From: Streptomyces calvus
GTDB taxonomy: Bacteria; Actinomycetota; Actinomycetes; Streptomycetales; Streptomycetaceae
Length of the DNA: 64,000 bases
Direction: 5' to 3'
Assembly: GCF_006782915.1 (NCBI RefSeq)
Contig: NZ_VCNP01000004.1
Location: 124,001-188,000, forward strand
Below, in pieces: positions 37,702 through 47,446 of the stretch (position 1 is the stretch's first letter; each line of letters starts with the position of its first letter). The notes beneath the pieces were generated by a model. That model ran no database searches. It saw nothing but the letters and a program-made list of their open reading frames with translations, and was not told the DNA's origin. The translations under genes and the position numbers were made by a program.

Positions 37702-38280
37702 GTGCGGCGCGTTCTCGTCATCGACGGCCATCCGGATGCCGGCAGCTACTGTGCCGCCCTGGCGCACGCCTACGTGGAGGGCGCCAGGGCGGGCGGGCAC
37801 GAGGTCCGACTGCTCTGTGTCAGGGACATGCGCTTCGATCCGGTCCTCCACGGAGGTTTCACCCACCCGCAGACGCTGGAACCCGATCTCGTCGATGCGC
37901 GGGACGCCGTCCGCTGGTGCGAGCACTTCGTGATCGTGACCCCCTGCTGGTGGTGGCACGTCCCGGCGCTGCTGAAGGGATTCATCGATCGGGTCTTCCT
38001 GCCGGGCGTCGGAGTGGAGTACCTGAAGCGGCCGCCGTACATCCGCAAGCTCCTGAAGGGGCGCTCGGCACGAGTGATCTATACGCAGAACTCCCCGCAA
38101 GCCGTGGCGCTCCTGGCGCGCGAGGATCTGTTCTGGCGGAACATGCGCCGGGCCTTTCTGCGCCACTGCGGATTCCGCCCAGTCCGGCGCACCCTTCTGG
38201 CCAATATGCAGTCGGCGAACCGGAAACGGCGTGAGCGGTGGCTGAGGAAGGTCCGCGAGCTGGGGCTCGCAGGCCGCTAG
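37702..38280 (+). CDS. NAD(P)H:quinone oxidoreductase-like flavodoxin-fold protein
   Basis: A 192-aa protein of the flavodoxin-2/KefF-NQO family: VLVIDGHPDAGSYCAALAHAY at the start, then CEHFVIVTPCWWWHVPALLKGFIDRVFLPGVG near residue 75. It probably carries FMN or FAD and reduces quinones with NAD(P)H. The C-terminus is basic (NRKRRERWLRKVRELG). GTG at 37702 is chosen because GGGAG lies 6 nt before it; the upstream open frame has no support. It may help dispose of reducing equivalents. Confidence 0.82.
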   Translation: MRRVLVIDGHPDAGSYCAALAHAYVEGARAGGHEVRLLCVRDMRFDPVLHGGFTHPQTLEPDLVDARDAVRWCEHFVIVTPCWWWHVPALLKGFIDRVFLPGVGVEYLKRPPYIRKLLKGRSARVIYTQNSPQAVALLAREDLFWRNMRRAFLRHCGFRPVRRTLLANMQSANRKRRERWLRKVRELGLAGR

Positions 38281-38574
38281 GGAACGCCGTCGATACAGCG
38301 TCTTCCTCCGGACGGAATCCCGGTGGCACTCCCTGGGGGAAGGGGGGCGATGCGGTGGTCGATGCTGGTCACAGCGGCCTGCCTCCTCTCGCTCACGAGG
38401 GATCAGCCGGTCCGGGCCACGGGCACGAAACACTTTCGGGCTCCGGCGACGTGGTCCGGGCTGCGACCTCGGTCCTGACGCTCCAGCTCCTGTCGTCGGG
38501 GCCTTCGATGCCGCTGCCCGCCCGTGTCGGCCGCTCAGGCTGCGGTCCGGTACACCCTCCCCCACGATGAATGC

Positions 38575-40260
38575 ATGGCGTTCATCCGATCCGCTCGCAC
38601 CTTCGACGCCTTCCGGGCGCTGGCGGACCGGCGTGGGCGGCCGGGAGACAGGCTGATCGAGTCCCTGGCCGAGGCCAGGGCCGGAACATCGGACAGCCCC
38701 GAGAGCTGGGCGCCGGCTGTTGCCTCCCGTACCGGCCTGCCTGCTGCCGCCGCGCTGGGACCCGCCAGTTACTACGCGGACCTCTCCGCCCCGCACGGCG
38801 ACCGTCATGTGCGGGTGTGCACCGCGACGGCGTGCTTCGCCGCAGAGGGCGGAGGGCACCTCGCGGAGGTGGAGCGCGTACTGGGCGTCGCCGCGCACAC
38901 CGCCTCGCCCCGCGGTGACGTGTCGGTGCAGACCGTCCGCTGCCTGGGCTACTGCTATGCGGGGCCCGCCGCGCTCGACGGCGACACACCGTGTACCGGG
39001 GCGACCCTCCCGGCTCAGCTCGCGGGACGGGAGCCGCCGCGGGCGCCGGGGATCCCGGCGGTCGACGACACCGGTGACCCGGTCCTGCTGGGCGGCGTGC
39101 TCTCCGGTGAGCCGACGTGGCAGGTGTGGCCGGGGACGGTGTCGTCCGGCACTCCGGAAGAGGTCCGGCGTGAGGTGGCGGCGTCCGGGCTCCGGGGACG
39201 CGGCGGTGCCGGATTCCGCGTGGCGGCGAAATGGGAGGCGGCGGGCCGCGCCCCCGGGACCGTGGTGGTCGCCAACGGGGACGAGGGCGATCCGGGTTCG
39301 TACGCCGACAGGCTGCTGATGGAGGCCGACCCGGGGCGCGTCCTGGAGGGTCTGGCCCTGGCCTGCTTCGCGTGCGGGGCCCGCCGGGGCGTGGTGCTGG
39401 TGCGCTCCGAATACCCGGCCGCACTGGCGCGGATGCGGGAAGCGGTGCGCCGGGCGTACGAGGGCGGGCACCTCGGACCGTCGGTGCACGGGACGGCCAC
39501 CTCCCTGGACATCCACGTCGTCCAGGGCGCCGGCTCCTACGTCGCCGGTGAGGAGACCGCGCTCATCGCGGGGCTGGAGGGCGGCCGCGGATGCGCCCGG
39601 CCCCGCCCGCCGTACCCGACCGAGCACGGCCTGTGGGACGCGCCGACCGTGGTCAACAACGTCGAGACCCTGGCGGCCGTCCCCTGGATCGTCCGGCGCG
39701 GCGGCCGGCAGTACGCCCGGCGCGGTACGTCCGACGAGACGGGAACCAAGCTGGTCTGCCTCTCGGAGCGGTTCGCCCGGCCGGGCTGCTACGAGGTCGA
39801 GCTCGGCACGCCGGTGCGGCGGATCGTCACCGAGCTGGGAGGCGGTCCGAAGGACGGAGCCGTGCTGACGGCGCTCCAGGTCGGCGGACCGCTGGGCGGC
39901 TTCCTCGCCGCCGACGCGCTGGACGTGCCGCTGTCGGAGGCGGGACTGTCAGCCCGGGGCGCCGCCCTCGGGCACGCCGGGCTCGTCGCCTTCGACGAAC
40001 GCGTGGCACCGGAGGACGTGCTGCGTCACGTATGGGAGTTCGCCGCGGCCGAGAGCTGCGGCGCATGTTCGCCCTGCCGCGTCGGCTCGCAGCTCGGTCT
40101 GGAGTGGGCCCTGGCCGGTGCCCCGCCGGACCAGGAGTGGGAGCGGCTGTCGCGGCTCCTCACCGAGGCGAGCCTGTGTGCCTTCGGGCGGCGGATTCCG
40201 CCCGCCGTGCACAGCCTCGCCCGCGCCTACGGGAACCGGCCGGCGGGATGGGGGCCATGA
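38575..40260 (+). CDS. fdsB: NAD-dependent formate dehydrogenase, NuoE-NuoF fused subunit
   Basis: A 561-aa soluble subunit passing electrons to NAD+. The N-terminal ~150 residues are a NuoE/FdsG-like thioredoxin-fold [2Fe-2S] domain with CTATAC and CLGYC cysteine pairs. The rest is NuoF/FdsB: RGRGGAGF, the FMN/NADH stretch NGDEGDPGSYADR, GEETALIAGLEG, and C-terminal [4Fe-4S] ligands SCGACSPC (about 495-502) with a later Cys near 536. In other bacteria FdsG and FdsB are separate chains. No ribosome site is obvious; ATG 38575 is the likeliest start. Its stop overlaps the next gene (ATGA). Confidence 0.88.
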   Translation: MAFIRSARTFDAFRALADRRGRPGDRLIESLAEARAGTSDSPESWAPAVASRTGLPAAAALGPASYYADLSAPHGDRHVRVCTATACFAAEGGGHLAEVERVLGVAAHTASPRGDVSVQTVRCLGYCYAGPAALDGDTPCTGATLPAQLAGREPPRAPGIPAVDDTGDPVLLGGVLSGEPTWQVWPGTVSSGTPEEVRREVAASGLRGRGGAGFRVAAKWEAAGRAPGTVVVANGDEGDPGSYADRLLMEADPGRVLEGLALACFACGARRGVVLVRSEYPAALARMREAVRRAYEGGHLGPSVHGTATSLDIHVVQGAGSYVAGEETALIAGLEGGRGCARPRPPYPTEHGLWDAPTVVNNVETLAAVPWIVRRGGRQYARRGTSDETGTKLVCLSERFARPGCYEVELGTPVRRIVTELGGGPKDGAVLTALQVGGPLGGFLAADALDVPLSEAGLSARGAALGHAGLVAFDERVAPEDVLRHVWEFAAAESCGACSPCRVGSQLGLEWALAGAPPDQEWERLSRLLTEASLCAFGRRIPPAVHSLARAYGNRPAGWGP

Positions 40261-42944
40261 ACGGATTCATGATCGAGATCGACGGCACCGGCGTTGCGGT
40301 ACCCGACGGGTCGTCCCTGCTCACGGCGGTGCGGGCGGCCGGTGTCGAGCTGCCCTCACTCTGCTCCGACGACCGGCTCAGTCCCGCCGGGTCGTGCCGT
40401 ACGTGTCTCGTGAGGGCCGGGGGGCGCATCGTGGCGGCCTGTGTCACTCCGGCCTCCCCCGGCATGCGCGTGGACACCGGGAGCGACGACGTCGTGCGGC
40501 TGCGCCGGGACGCGGTGGAGGTCATCGTCTCCGCACTGCCGCCCCGGGCCCTCGCCGACGGCGGTCCCGGCGAACTGGCGCACGTCTGCCGGTCGCTGGG
40601 CATCGGCCCCGAGGCGGCACAGGGCGCCGGAGGCCGGGGCGTGGACGACTCCCATCCGTATGTCCACCTGGATCGGGACCTGTGCATCGCGTGCGGCCGG
40701 TGCGTGCGGATGTGCTCCGAGGTGCAGGGCACCTTCGCGCTCACCCTGGTCGGCCGGGGCGGTGATACGGTCGTGGCCCCGGGTACCGGCGGGCCCTGGA
40801 TCGAGTCGGACTGCGTGGCCTGCGGCGGCTGCGTGGACACCTGTCCCACGGGGGCGATCAGCCAGCCTGGACCGGCGCGTGGGCTCACCTCGGCGTTCCA
40901 CCCGGCGGAGGGCCAAACGCGCACCACGTGCGGCTACTGCGGTGTGGGCTGCGCCCTCGACGTGGTCACACGGGACGGTGAGGTCACGGCGGTGCTGCCC
41001 GCCCGGGACGGCTCGGTCAACCGAGGCCACGCGTGCGTGAAGGGTCGCTTCTCCCACGGATTCCGCACCTCCCCGGAACGGCTCACCCGGCCCCTGCTGC
41101 GACGCGACGGCGTGCTGGAGCCGGCCGGCTGGGACGAGGCGCTGGCCCACGTCGCCCGGGGACTGCGGGCCGCCGTCGACGCGGGCGGCCCGGACGCCGT
41201 GGCGGCGATCTCCTCGGCCCGCGCCACCAACGAGGAGAACTACCTCGTACAGAAGTTCATGCGGGTCGTCATCGGCACCAACAACGTCGACAACTGCTCC
41301 CGCCTCTGCCATTCCCCCTCCGCCGCCGGCCTCACCGCTTCCTTCGGGCTCTCCGGCGGCACCGACACCTTCGACGACGTGGAGCGGGCCGACTGCCTGC
41401 TGGTGGTCGGGGCCAATCCCGTCGAGGCCCACCCGGTGGTCGGAGCCCGGCTGCTGAGGCAGGTTCTCCGCGGAGCCCGGCTGGTCGTCGCCGATCCACG
41501 GGCCGTGGGCCTCGCCCTGCACGCCGACGTGCATCTGCGTCCGCGTCCCGGCACCAACGTGGCGCTCTTCCACGGGCTCGCCCACGTCCTGCTCACCGAA
41601 GGGCTGACCGACGAGGAGTTCCTGCGCGAACGCGCCACCGGGCTGCCCGAACTCACCGAACTGCTGGCCGACTACCCGCCCGACCGGGTCGCGGACCTCA
41701 CCGGTGTACCCGCCGCGGACCTGGTCGCCGCCGCCCGCCTCTACGGCGGGGCCGGGCGGCCGGCCATCGTCTACGGCCTGGGCGTGACCGAGCACCTCCA
41801 CGGCACCGACGGGGTGCGGTCCCTGGCCAACCTGGCGATCCTGCGCGGCGCCGTGGGCACCGACCGCGGCTACGGGGTCAACCCGCTGCGCGGCCAGAAC
41901 AACGTGCAGGGCGCCTCCGACATGGGCGCCCTGCCGGACCTCCTGCCCGGATACGGCAAGGTCACCGACGCCGCCGTCCGCTCGCGGGCCGCGGACGTCT
42001 GGGGCGTGCCCGTCCCGGCGCGGCCCGGGCTTCGGATCCCGGGCATGTTCGCCGCCGCGCGAGCCGGGGAGCTGCGGGCGCTGTGGATCGTCGGCGAGGA
42101 CGTCTGCGCGACCGACCCCGACGCCGACCAGGTGGCCCGGGCCCTGGACGCCTGTCCGTTCGTCGTCTGCAACGAGCTGTTCCTGTCCGAGACCGCCCGG
42201 CACGCCGATGTCGTCCTGCCCGCCGCGTCCTGGCTGGAGAAGGACGGCACCTTCGTCAACTTCGACCGCCGGTTCCAGCGCGTGCGCCCCGCCGTGCCCC
42301 CGCCGGGGCAGGCCCGAACCGACTTCGACATCCTGCGGGCCGTCGCCGAGGCCATGGGAGCCGCTCTGGGCTGCCCGACTCCCGCCGACGCCCTAGCCGA
42401 ATGCGGTCGGCTCGCGCCCGTCTTCGCCGGACTCTCCCACGACCGCCTGGACCGGGAAGGCTCCGTGCCATGGCCCTGCCGCTCCCCCCACGGCCCCGGA
42501 GAGGCCAAGCTGTACTCGGAGCGCTTCGCCACACCGGACGGGCGGGCCCACCTGGCCGCCGCCCCCTACCTCCCGCCCGGCGAACAACCCGACGACGACT
42601 ATCCGCTGGTCCTGGTCACCGGGCGGCGCTGGGCGCACTACAACTCCGGAAGCATGACGCGGCGCGGCGGCAACCTGGCGCTCGATCCTGTCGACTTCCT
42701 GGATCTCCACTCCGACGACGCCGGCCGGTACGGCCTGCGGGACGGCCAGGACGTCACGGTGGAAAGCCGGCACGGACGGGCCCGGCTCGTCGTCCGCGTC
42801 GGTGAGCAGACGGCCCCCGGGCAGGTCTTCTGCTCCTTCCACTTCCCCACGAGCGGGGTGAACCGACTCACTTCCGACATCGCGGACACCGTCACGTCCT
42901 GCCCCGAGTACAAGGTCACGGCAGTCCGCGTGGCCGCGCCGTGA
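40257..42944 (+). CDS. fdsA: Molybdenum/tungsten formate dehydrogenase, catalytic subunit
   Basis: An 895-aa FdsA/FdhF-type enzyme. Order: plant-type [2Fe-2S] ferredoxin domain (CSDDRLSPAGSCRTC), two CxxCxxCxxxC clusters (CIACGRCVRMC, CVACGGCVDTC), then the bis-MGD catalytic part with its own [4Fe-4S] motif (TTCGYCGVGC) and the metal ligand Cys351 in NCSRLCHSPSAAGL. The residue is Cys, not selenocysteine. The C-terminal molybdopterin dinucleotide-binding domain is complete. It overlaps the NAD subunit gene by 4 bp. It could oxidise the formate made by pyruvate formate-lyase, giving NADH + CO2. An ATG at 40248 is an alternative start. Confidence 0.9.
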   Translation: MNGFMIEIDGTGVAVPDGSSLLTAVRAAGVELPSLCSDDRLSPAGSCRTCLVRAGGRIVAACVTPASPGMRVDTGSDDVVRLRRDAVEVIVSALPPRALADGGPGELAHVCRSLGIGPEAAQGAGGRGVDDSHPYVHLDRDLCIACGRCVRMCSEVQGTFALTLVGRGGDTVVAPGTGGPWIESDCVACGGCVDTCPTGAISQPGPARGLTSAFHPAEGQTRTTCGYCGVGCALDVVTRDGEVTAVLPARDGSVNRGHACVKGRFSHGFRTSPERLTRPLLRRDGVLEPAGWDEALAHVARGLRAAVDAGGPDAVAAISSARATNEENYLVQKFMRVVIGTNNVDNCSRLCHSPSAAGLTASFGLSGGTDTFDDVERADCLLVVGANPVEAHPVVGARLLRQVLRGARLVVADPRAVGLALHADVHLRPRPGTNVALFHGLAHVLLTEGLTDEEFLRERATGLPELTELLADYPPDRVADLTGVPAADLVAAARLYGGAGRPAIVYGLGVTEHLHGTDGVRSLANLAILRGAVGTDRGYGVNPLRGQNNVQGASDMGALPDLLPGYGKVTDAAVRSRAADVWGVPVPARPGLRIPGMFAAARAGELRALWIVGEDVCATDPDADQVARALDACPFVVCNELFLSETARHADVVLPAASWLEKDGTFVNFDRRFQRVRPAVPPPGQARTDFDILRAVAEAMGAALGCPTPADALAECGRLAPVFAGLSHDRLDREGSVPWPCRSPHGPGEAKLYSERFATPDGRAHLAAAPYLPPGEQPDDDYPLVLVTGRRWAHYNSGSMTRRGGNLALDPVDFLDLHSDDAGRYGLRDGQDVTVESRHGRARLVVRVGEQTAPGQVFCSFHFPTSGVNRLTSDIADTVTSCPEYKVTAVRVAAP

Positions 42945-43054
42945 GAAGGACACCCGCACTGCAAAATATCCCTTTATGCGCAAGTTCTCGCCGACCTGGA
43001 GAAGCAGAATGCCCCGAGGCCCCAGGTGCGGCCACACCGCGTACGGGAGGTGAG

Positions 43055-43068
43055 GGGCCGTGCGTCCC
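43055..43068. promoter_or_regulatory. Putative DevR/OsdR-type palindrome upstream of the carrier gene
   Basis: GGGCC-GTGC-GTCCC (14 bp) lies 58 bp before the NarK-like start. An unusually AT-rich stretch, AAAATATCCCTTTAT, lies upstream at about 42963-42977. Confidence 0.5.
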
Positions 43069-43125
43069 CGGCCCCGGGCCGATTCCGTGTGTCGCCGGTG
43101 TTCGATTCGAGGAGAGGGTGAGCCG

Positions 43126-44325
43126 GTGAGCCGTTCCACGCAGCCGGCGCACATGCTGGCCCTGGCCACGGCCGGGTTCATGGCCGGCTTCTGGGCGTGG
43201 GCCCTGCTGGGGCCGCTCGGCCCGACGCTCCGCGAGGACCTGGGTCTCAGTTCGTTCGAGCAGTCACTCGTGGTGGCCGTGCCGGTGCTCGTCGGCTCGC
43301 TCGGCCGGATCCCGGTCGGGGCACTGACCGACCGCGTCGGTGCCCGCCGGATGTTTCCTCTCGTCACCGCCCTGACCGTCCTGCCCGTGCTGTACCTGGG
43401 TCATCTGGCCGACTCCCTGGCCGAGTTCCTCGTCGGCGGCTTCTTCCTCGGGCTGGGCGGCACCACGTTCGCCGTCGGTGTTCCGTTCGTCAACGCCTGG
43501 TACCCGCCCGAACGACGCGGCCTGGCCCTCGGCATCTTCGGCATCGGCACGGGCGGCACCGCCGTCTCGGCCTTCACCACCGTGCAGTTGGCCGACGCCG
43601 TCGACCGGAGCTTTCCCTTCACCCTCGTCGCCGTGACCCTGGCCGGCTACGCCGTCACCGCGCACTTCCTCCTGCGCGACCAGCCGGAACGCGCCATCCC
43701 GGGCGGCTCCCTGCTCACGCGCACCACCGCCACCCTACGGATGCCCACCGCCTGGCAGCTGGCCTTCCTCTATGCCGTGGCCTTCGGAGGGTTCGTCGCC
43801 TTCAGCGTCTACCTGCCCACCTACCTCACCACCGCCTACGGTCTCGGGCGTTCCGACGCCTCCCTGCGCACCGCCGGCTTCGTCGTCCTCGCGGTCGCCG
43901 CGCGTCCGGCGGGCGGCTGGCTCTCCGACCGGCTGCACCCGGTCCCCGTGCTCATCGGGGCGTACGCCACCGTCGCCGCACTCGCCCTCCTCGCCTCCCT
44001 GGAACTCCCCCTGGTCCCGATCGGCACCCTGGCCTTCCTCGGCATGGCCGCGGCCCTGGGAGCCGGATCGGGCGCCGTGTTCGCCCTCGTCGCCCGCCTC
44101 GTACCCGCCGACCGGGTGGGTTCGGTCACCGGTGTCGTCGGCGCCGCCGGCGGACTGGGCGGCTTCTTCCCGCCCCTGGTCATGGGCGCGGTCTACAGCA
44201 TCGCCGACGACTACACCTGGGGATACCTGCTCCTGGCCCTCACCGCTGCCGCCACCTGTGCCTTCACCGCGACCGTGGTCCGGCATCATGCCGTGCGCCC
44301 GGGCGGACACGAGCGAGGTGCCTGA
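43126..44325 (+). CDS. narK: Major facilitator of the nitrate/nitrite (NarK) type
   Basis: A 399-aa transporter with about 12 membrane segments. The nitrate/nitrite porter-like motif PFVNAWYPPERRGLALGIFGIGTGGTAVSAF is split around residues 120-150, and a second Gly-rich motif, GSVTGVVGAAGGLGGFFPPLVMG, is near residue 345. The length and motifs are those of NarK-type carriers; mycobacterial NarK2 (Rv1737c) is DosR-induced. No nitrate reductase is in the window, so formate or another anion remains possible given the preceding formate dehydrogenase. GTG at 43126 is chosen for GAGGAGAGG. A palindrome lies 58 bp upstream. Confidence 0.82.
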   Translation: MSRSTQPAHMLALATAGFMAGFWAWALLGPLGPTLREDLGLSSFEQSLVVAVPVLVGSLGRIPVGALTDRVGARRMFPLVTALTVLPVLYLGHLADSLAEFLVGGFFLGLGGTTFAVGVPFVNAWYPPERRGLALGIFGIGTGGTAVSAFTTVQLADAVDRSFPFTLVAVTLAGYAVTAHFLLRDQPERAIPGGSLLTRTTATLRMPTAWQLAFLYAVAFGGFVAFSVYLPTYLTTAYGLGRSDASLRTAGFVVLAVAARPAGGWLSDRLHPVPVLIGAYATVAALALLASLELPLVPIGTLAFLGMAAALGAGSGAVFALVARLVPADRVGSVTGVVGAAGGLGGFFPPLVMGAVYSIADDYTWGYLLLALTAAATCAFTATVVRHHAVRPGGHERGA

Positions 44326-44490
44326 CGGTCTCCGGCGGAACCCCGGGGGCCGTCGGAGAACCGACTGCGAGTGGCCGTGACCCCGGCCCGGGGCGGCAGG
44401 GCAGGGAGGCGAACCCGGCAGGCGTCCGCCCCGCCGTGTGAGGCGTTCCGAAGGCCGAGGACATGGCTGCCCAGCGCGGAAAGAGCGGGC

Positions 44491-47178
44491 TCAGCCGGGC
44501 TGTTCCGTCCGGGCGGACCGGGAGCTCCGGTCACCCGGAGCGCCGCCTGCCACCGAGGCTGCGCGCGGCTGCCGCTCCGGCCACAGCCGTGCCTGCACAC
44601 GCATGACCACATGGCCGAGACCGGACAGCGCGCAGGCGATCGCCAGGTCCCCGAGCGACAGCGGCTCCGTGCCCAGCAGGTCCCGGAGAGGGGGCACATA
44701 CACGCCGGCCGCCTGGAGGCTCAGAGCCGCGCCGACGGCGACCAGCAGGAACGGGTTGGCCAGACTTCCCGGACGAACGCGGGAGCCGAGGGCGACGCCC
44801 AGCTGGGTCGCGCCGAGGACCAGGAAGATCATGGACTGCCAGGGGCGACCCGTCTCCCGGGCCCACACCCCGGCCGTCAGGGTCACGGCGGCGACGAAGG
44901 CCCCCATGAACAGGACGCGCGGCCACAGGCCGGCACCCAGCACGCTCTCCTCGGGGGGCCGGGGCGGACGGCGCATCGCTTCCGGGGCGACGGGCTCCGC
45001 ACCGAGCGCGACACCGGGCAGGCCGTGCGTGAGCAGGTTGATCCACAGGATCTGTGCGGGCAGCAGGGGCAGCGGCATTCCCAGGAAGGGGCCGAGGAGC
45101 ATCACCAGGATCTCCGCCATGCCGCCGGCGAGCCCGTAGAGCAGGAACCGGCGCACGTTGGCGTAGACCCGGCGCCCCTCCTCGACGGCCGACACGATGG
45201 TGGCCGGGTTGTCGTCGGCCAGCACCAGGTCGGCCGCCTGGCGGGCCACCTCGGTGCCGCGCCGCCCCATGGCGACACCGATGTCGGCGCGGCGCAGGGC
45301 CGGGCCGTCGTTGACCCCGTCCCCCGTCATCGCCACCACCTGCCCGGCCCCGCGCCACGCCTCGACGATGTCCAGCTTCTGTTCGGGAGTGGTCCGTGCG
45401 TAGACGCGTACGCCGGTCAGCTCACCCGCCGTGCCTTCCCGGATCCGTTGCCCGGTGGTGATCTCCTCCTCCCGGGAAGCGATGCCGAGGCGCTCCGCCA
45501 CGGCCCGGGCGGTCAGCGGATGGTCGCCGGTGATGAGCACGGGGACGATGCCGGCGCGTTCACAGGCGGCGATCGTCGACCCGGACGCGCTGCGGGGCGG
45601 GTCCAGAATCCCTACGAGGCCGAGCAGCGACAGACCCGACTCCCATGTCCCGGACGGTTGCGACGCTTCCTCGTGGTCGGCCGACGCGACGGCGAGCACC
45701 CGGTACCCGTCGCGTGCCAGTGCCTCCGCCCGATCCGCCGCCCGGGCGAGCATGTCCGGGCCGTCGACCAGGACCTGCGGTCGGAGCAGGGACTCCGGCG
45801 CTCCCTTGCACGCGACCCGCACTGCTCCGTCCGGCAGGCGGTGGACGGTCGTCATGCGCTTGCGGCCGCTGTCGAACGGGATCTCCTCCATGCGTGGCAG
45901 CGCGCGGTCCAGCGCCGCCCGGTCCAGCCCGAGCCGCGCCCCCGCCACGAGCAGGGCGGCCTCGGTGGGGTCGCCCAGCGCGCGCCACTCCGCGGAGTCG
46001 TCCGGCGGAGGCTCCAGCGCCGCGTCGTTGCACAGCATGGCGACGCGCAGCAGTGCCGCCAGGTCGGGTGCGTCGTCGGCCGTGACCGCCCGCCCGTCGC
46101 GGACGACCCGGCCCCGGGGCTCGTAGCCGGTTCCCAGGACCGTGGCCTCTCCTCGCGGCGTCCACAGCCGTTCGGCGGCCATGCGGCCCTCGGTCAGGGT
46201 GCCGGTCTTGTCGGTGGCGATCACCGTGACGGAGCCCAGCGTCTCCACCGCGGGCAGCCTGCGGACGATGGCGTGCCGGTCCGCCATCCGTCGTGCCCCC
46301 AGGGCGAGCGCGAGCGTCACGACGGCGGGCAGGGACTCCGGTACGGCGGCGACCGCGAGGCTGATCGCCGCCACGATCATCAGCTCCACGGGCTGCCCGC
46401 GCACCAACCCGAGAGCCAGCACCAGGGCGCACAGTGCCACGATGACGGCTGCCAGAACCCGGCCGAAATCCGCCAGCCGGCGCTGCAGCGGGGTCGGACC
46501 GGGCGCGGCACCCATCAGGGTCGCGATCCGGCCGAGCGCGCTGTGGGCTCCCGTGGCGGTGACCGCGACGCGTCCGCGGCCGTGCACCACGACCGTGCCC
46601 GCCGACACCCTGCCGTGCAAGGGGTCACCGCCGGGCGCCTTCTCCACCGGAACGGACTCGCCCGTCAGCGAGGACTCGTCCGTCAGCAGCGAGGCAGCGG
46701 ACAGTACGTCCCCGTCGGCGGGCACGATGTCGCCCTCGGCCACCAGGACGATGTCCCCGGGTACCACCTCGGCGGCCGGGAGGGAACGTTCCTCGCCGTC
46801 CCGTACGACTCTGGCGGTGGGGGCGCTCATGGCGGACAGGGCCATCACCGCCTGTTCGGCCCGTACCTCCTGCACGACGCCGACCGTGGTGTTCACCGTG
46901 ATGACGAGCAGGATCACGGAGGCATCGGAGAGATCACCGGTGGCGATCGTCAGGGCGGCGGCCACCAACAGCACCAGGATCAGCGGATCACGCAGCTGTT
47001 GCAGCACCCGCCGCCACACGGGGGCGCTCGACTCCTCCGGGATCGCGTTGGGTCCGTGACGCGTCAGCCGGCGCGCGGCCTCGGCCGACGACAGACCGGT
47101 CGCGGAAGAAGCGGGGGGTGTCGTCCGGGGTGCGCCGGTGCCCGCGCCGAACCTCCGGGCGCCCCACTGCTCGCTCAC
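44491..47178 (-). CDS. P2-type cation-transporting ATPase, second copy
   Basis: An 895-aa cation pump. Motifs: [10 protein letters not shown], membrane motif [22 protein letters not shown], phosphorylated Asp323 in [39 protein letters not shown] in place of PEGLP makes it a separate subtype from the ATPase at 30354-33077, closer to the P2A set that includes mycobacterial CtpF. The ion is unproven. The GTG start has only weak ribosome-site support. It converges on narK across 165 bp. A GGGGAC/GTCCCC palindrome lies 144 bp upstream. Confidence 0.88.
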   Translation of the reverse strand: MSEQWGARRFGAGTGAPRTTPPASSATGLSSAEAARRLTRHGPNAIPEESSAPVWRRVLQQLRDPLILVLLVAAALTIATGDLSDASVILLVITVNTTVGVVQEVRAEQAVMALSAMSAPTARVVRDGEERSLPAAEVVPGDIVLVAEGDIVPADGDVLSAASLLTDESSLTGESVPVEKAPGGDPLHGRVSAGTVVVHGRGRVAVTATGAHSALGRIATLMGAAPGPTPLQRRLADFGRVLAAVIVALCALVLALGLVRGQPVELMIVAAISLAVAAVPESLPAVVTLALALGARRMADRHAIVRRLPAVETLGSVTVIATDKTGTLTEGRMAAERLWTPRGEATVLGTGYEPRGRVVRDGRAVTADDAPDLAALLRVAMLCNDAALEPPPDDSAEWRALGDPTEAALLVAGARLGLDRAALDRALPRMEEIPFDSGRKRMTTVHRLPDGAVRVACKGAPESLLRPQVLVDGPDMLARAADRAEALARDGYRVLAVASADHEEASQPSGTWESGLSLLGLVGILDPPRSASGSTIAACERAGIVPVLITGDHPLTARAVAERLGIASREEEITTGQRIREGTAGELTGVRVYARTTPEQKLDIVEAWRGAGQVVAMTGDGVNDGPALRRADIGVAMGRRGTEVARQAADLVLADDNPATIVSAVEEGRRVYANVRRFLLYGLAGGMAEILVMLLGPFLGMPLPLLPAQILWINLLTHGLPGVALGAEPVAPEAMRRPPRPPEESVLGAGLWPRVLFMGAFVAAVTLTAGVWARETGRPWQSMIFLVLGATQLGVALGSRVRPGSLANPFLLVAVGAALSLQAAGVYVPPLRDLLGTEPLSLGDLAIACALSGLGHVVMRVQARLWPERQPRAASVAGGAPGDRSSRSARTEQPG

Positions 47179-47321
47179 GCGCCCGACGGAGTTCTGGACG
47201 CGCGTGCGCCACGGACCGCCCGACGGTCGCCGCGCACAACGAAGACACCAAGGCGTGTCGGGGCGAGAGCATCGGGACCGGCCCGCTCACTGTGCGCCAT
47301 TCACCGAACTCCCGTCACGCG

Positions 47322-47336
47322 GGGGACCGTGTCCCC
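47322..47336. promoter_or_regulatory. Putative DevR/OsdR-type palindrome upstream of an ATPase gene
   Basis: GGGGAC-CGT-GTCCCC has perfect 6-bp arms. It is the closest match in the window to the GGGAC/GTCCC halves of the mycobacterial DevR box. It lies 144 bp upstream of the ATPase start. Confidence 0.55.
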
Positions 47337-47446
47337 GGATACCGGCACTCGCTGTCAGGGTGCCACCGCCGGTGCCGGCAGGCGATGACCGACCACTCGT
47401 CGGCGTGGGTGATCCGGCGCTGCGACACCGGTCGTCGGCCTGTCGG

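Noticed and set aside
40257..42944. Possible selenocysteine formate dehydrogenase
   Set aside because: The metal ligand codon is TGC (Cys351) and no in-frame TGA occurs, so no selenocysteine is needed.
44326..44490. Terminator between narK and the second ATPase
   Set aside because: Only short C/G runs pair; no stem comparable with the other terminators was found.
44371..47388. Rightward open frame of 1005 codons opposite the second ATPase
   Set aside because: Shadow; the leftward frame has TGES, DKTGT and GDGVND motifs.
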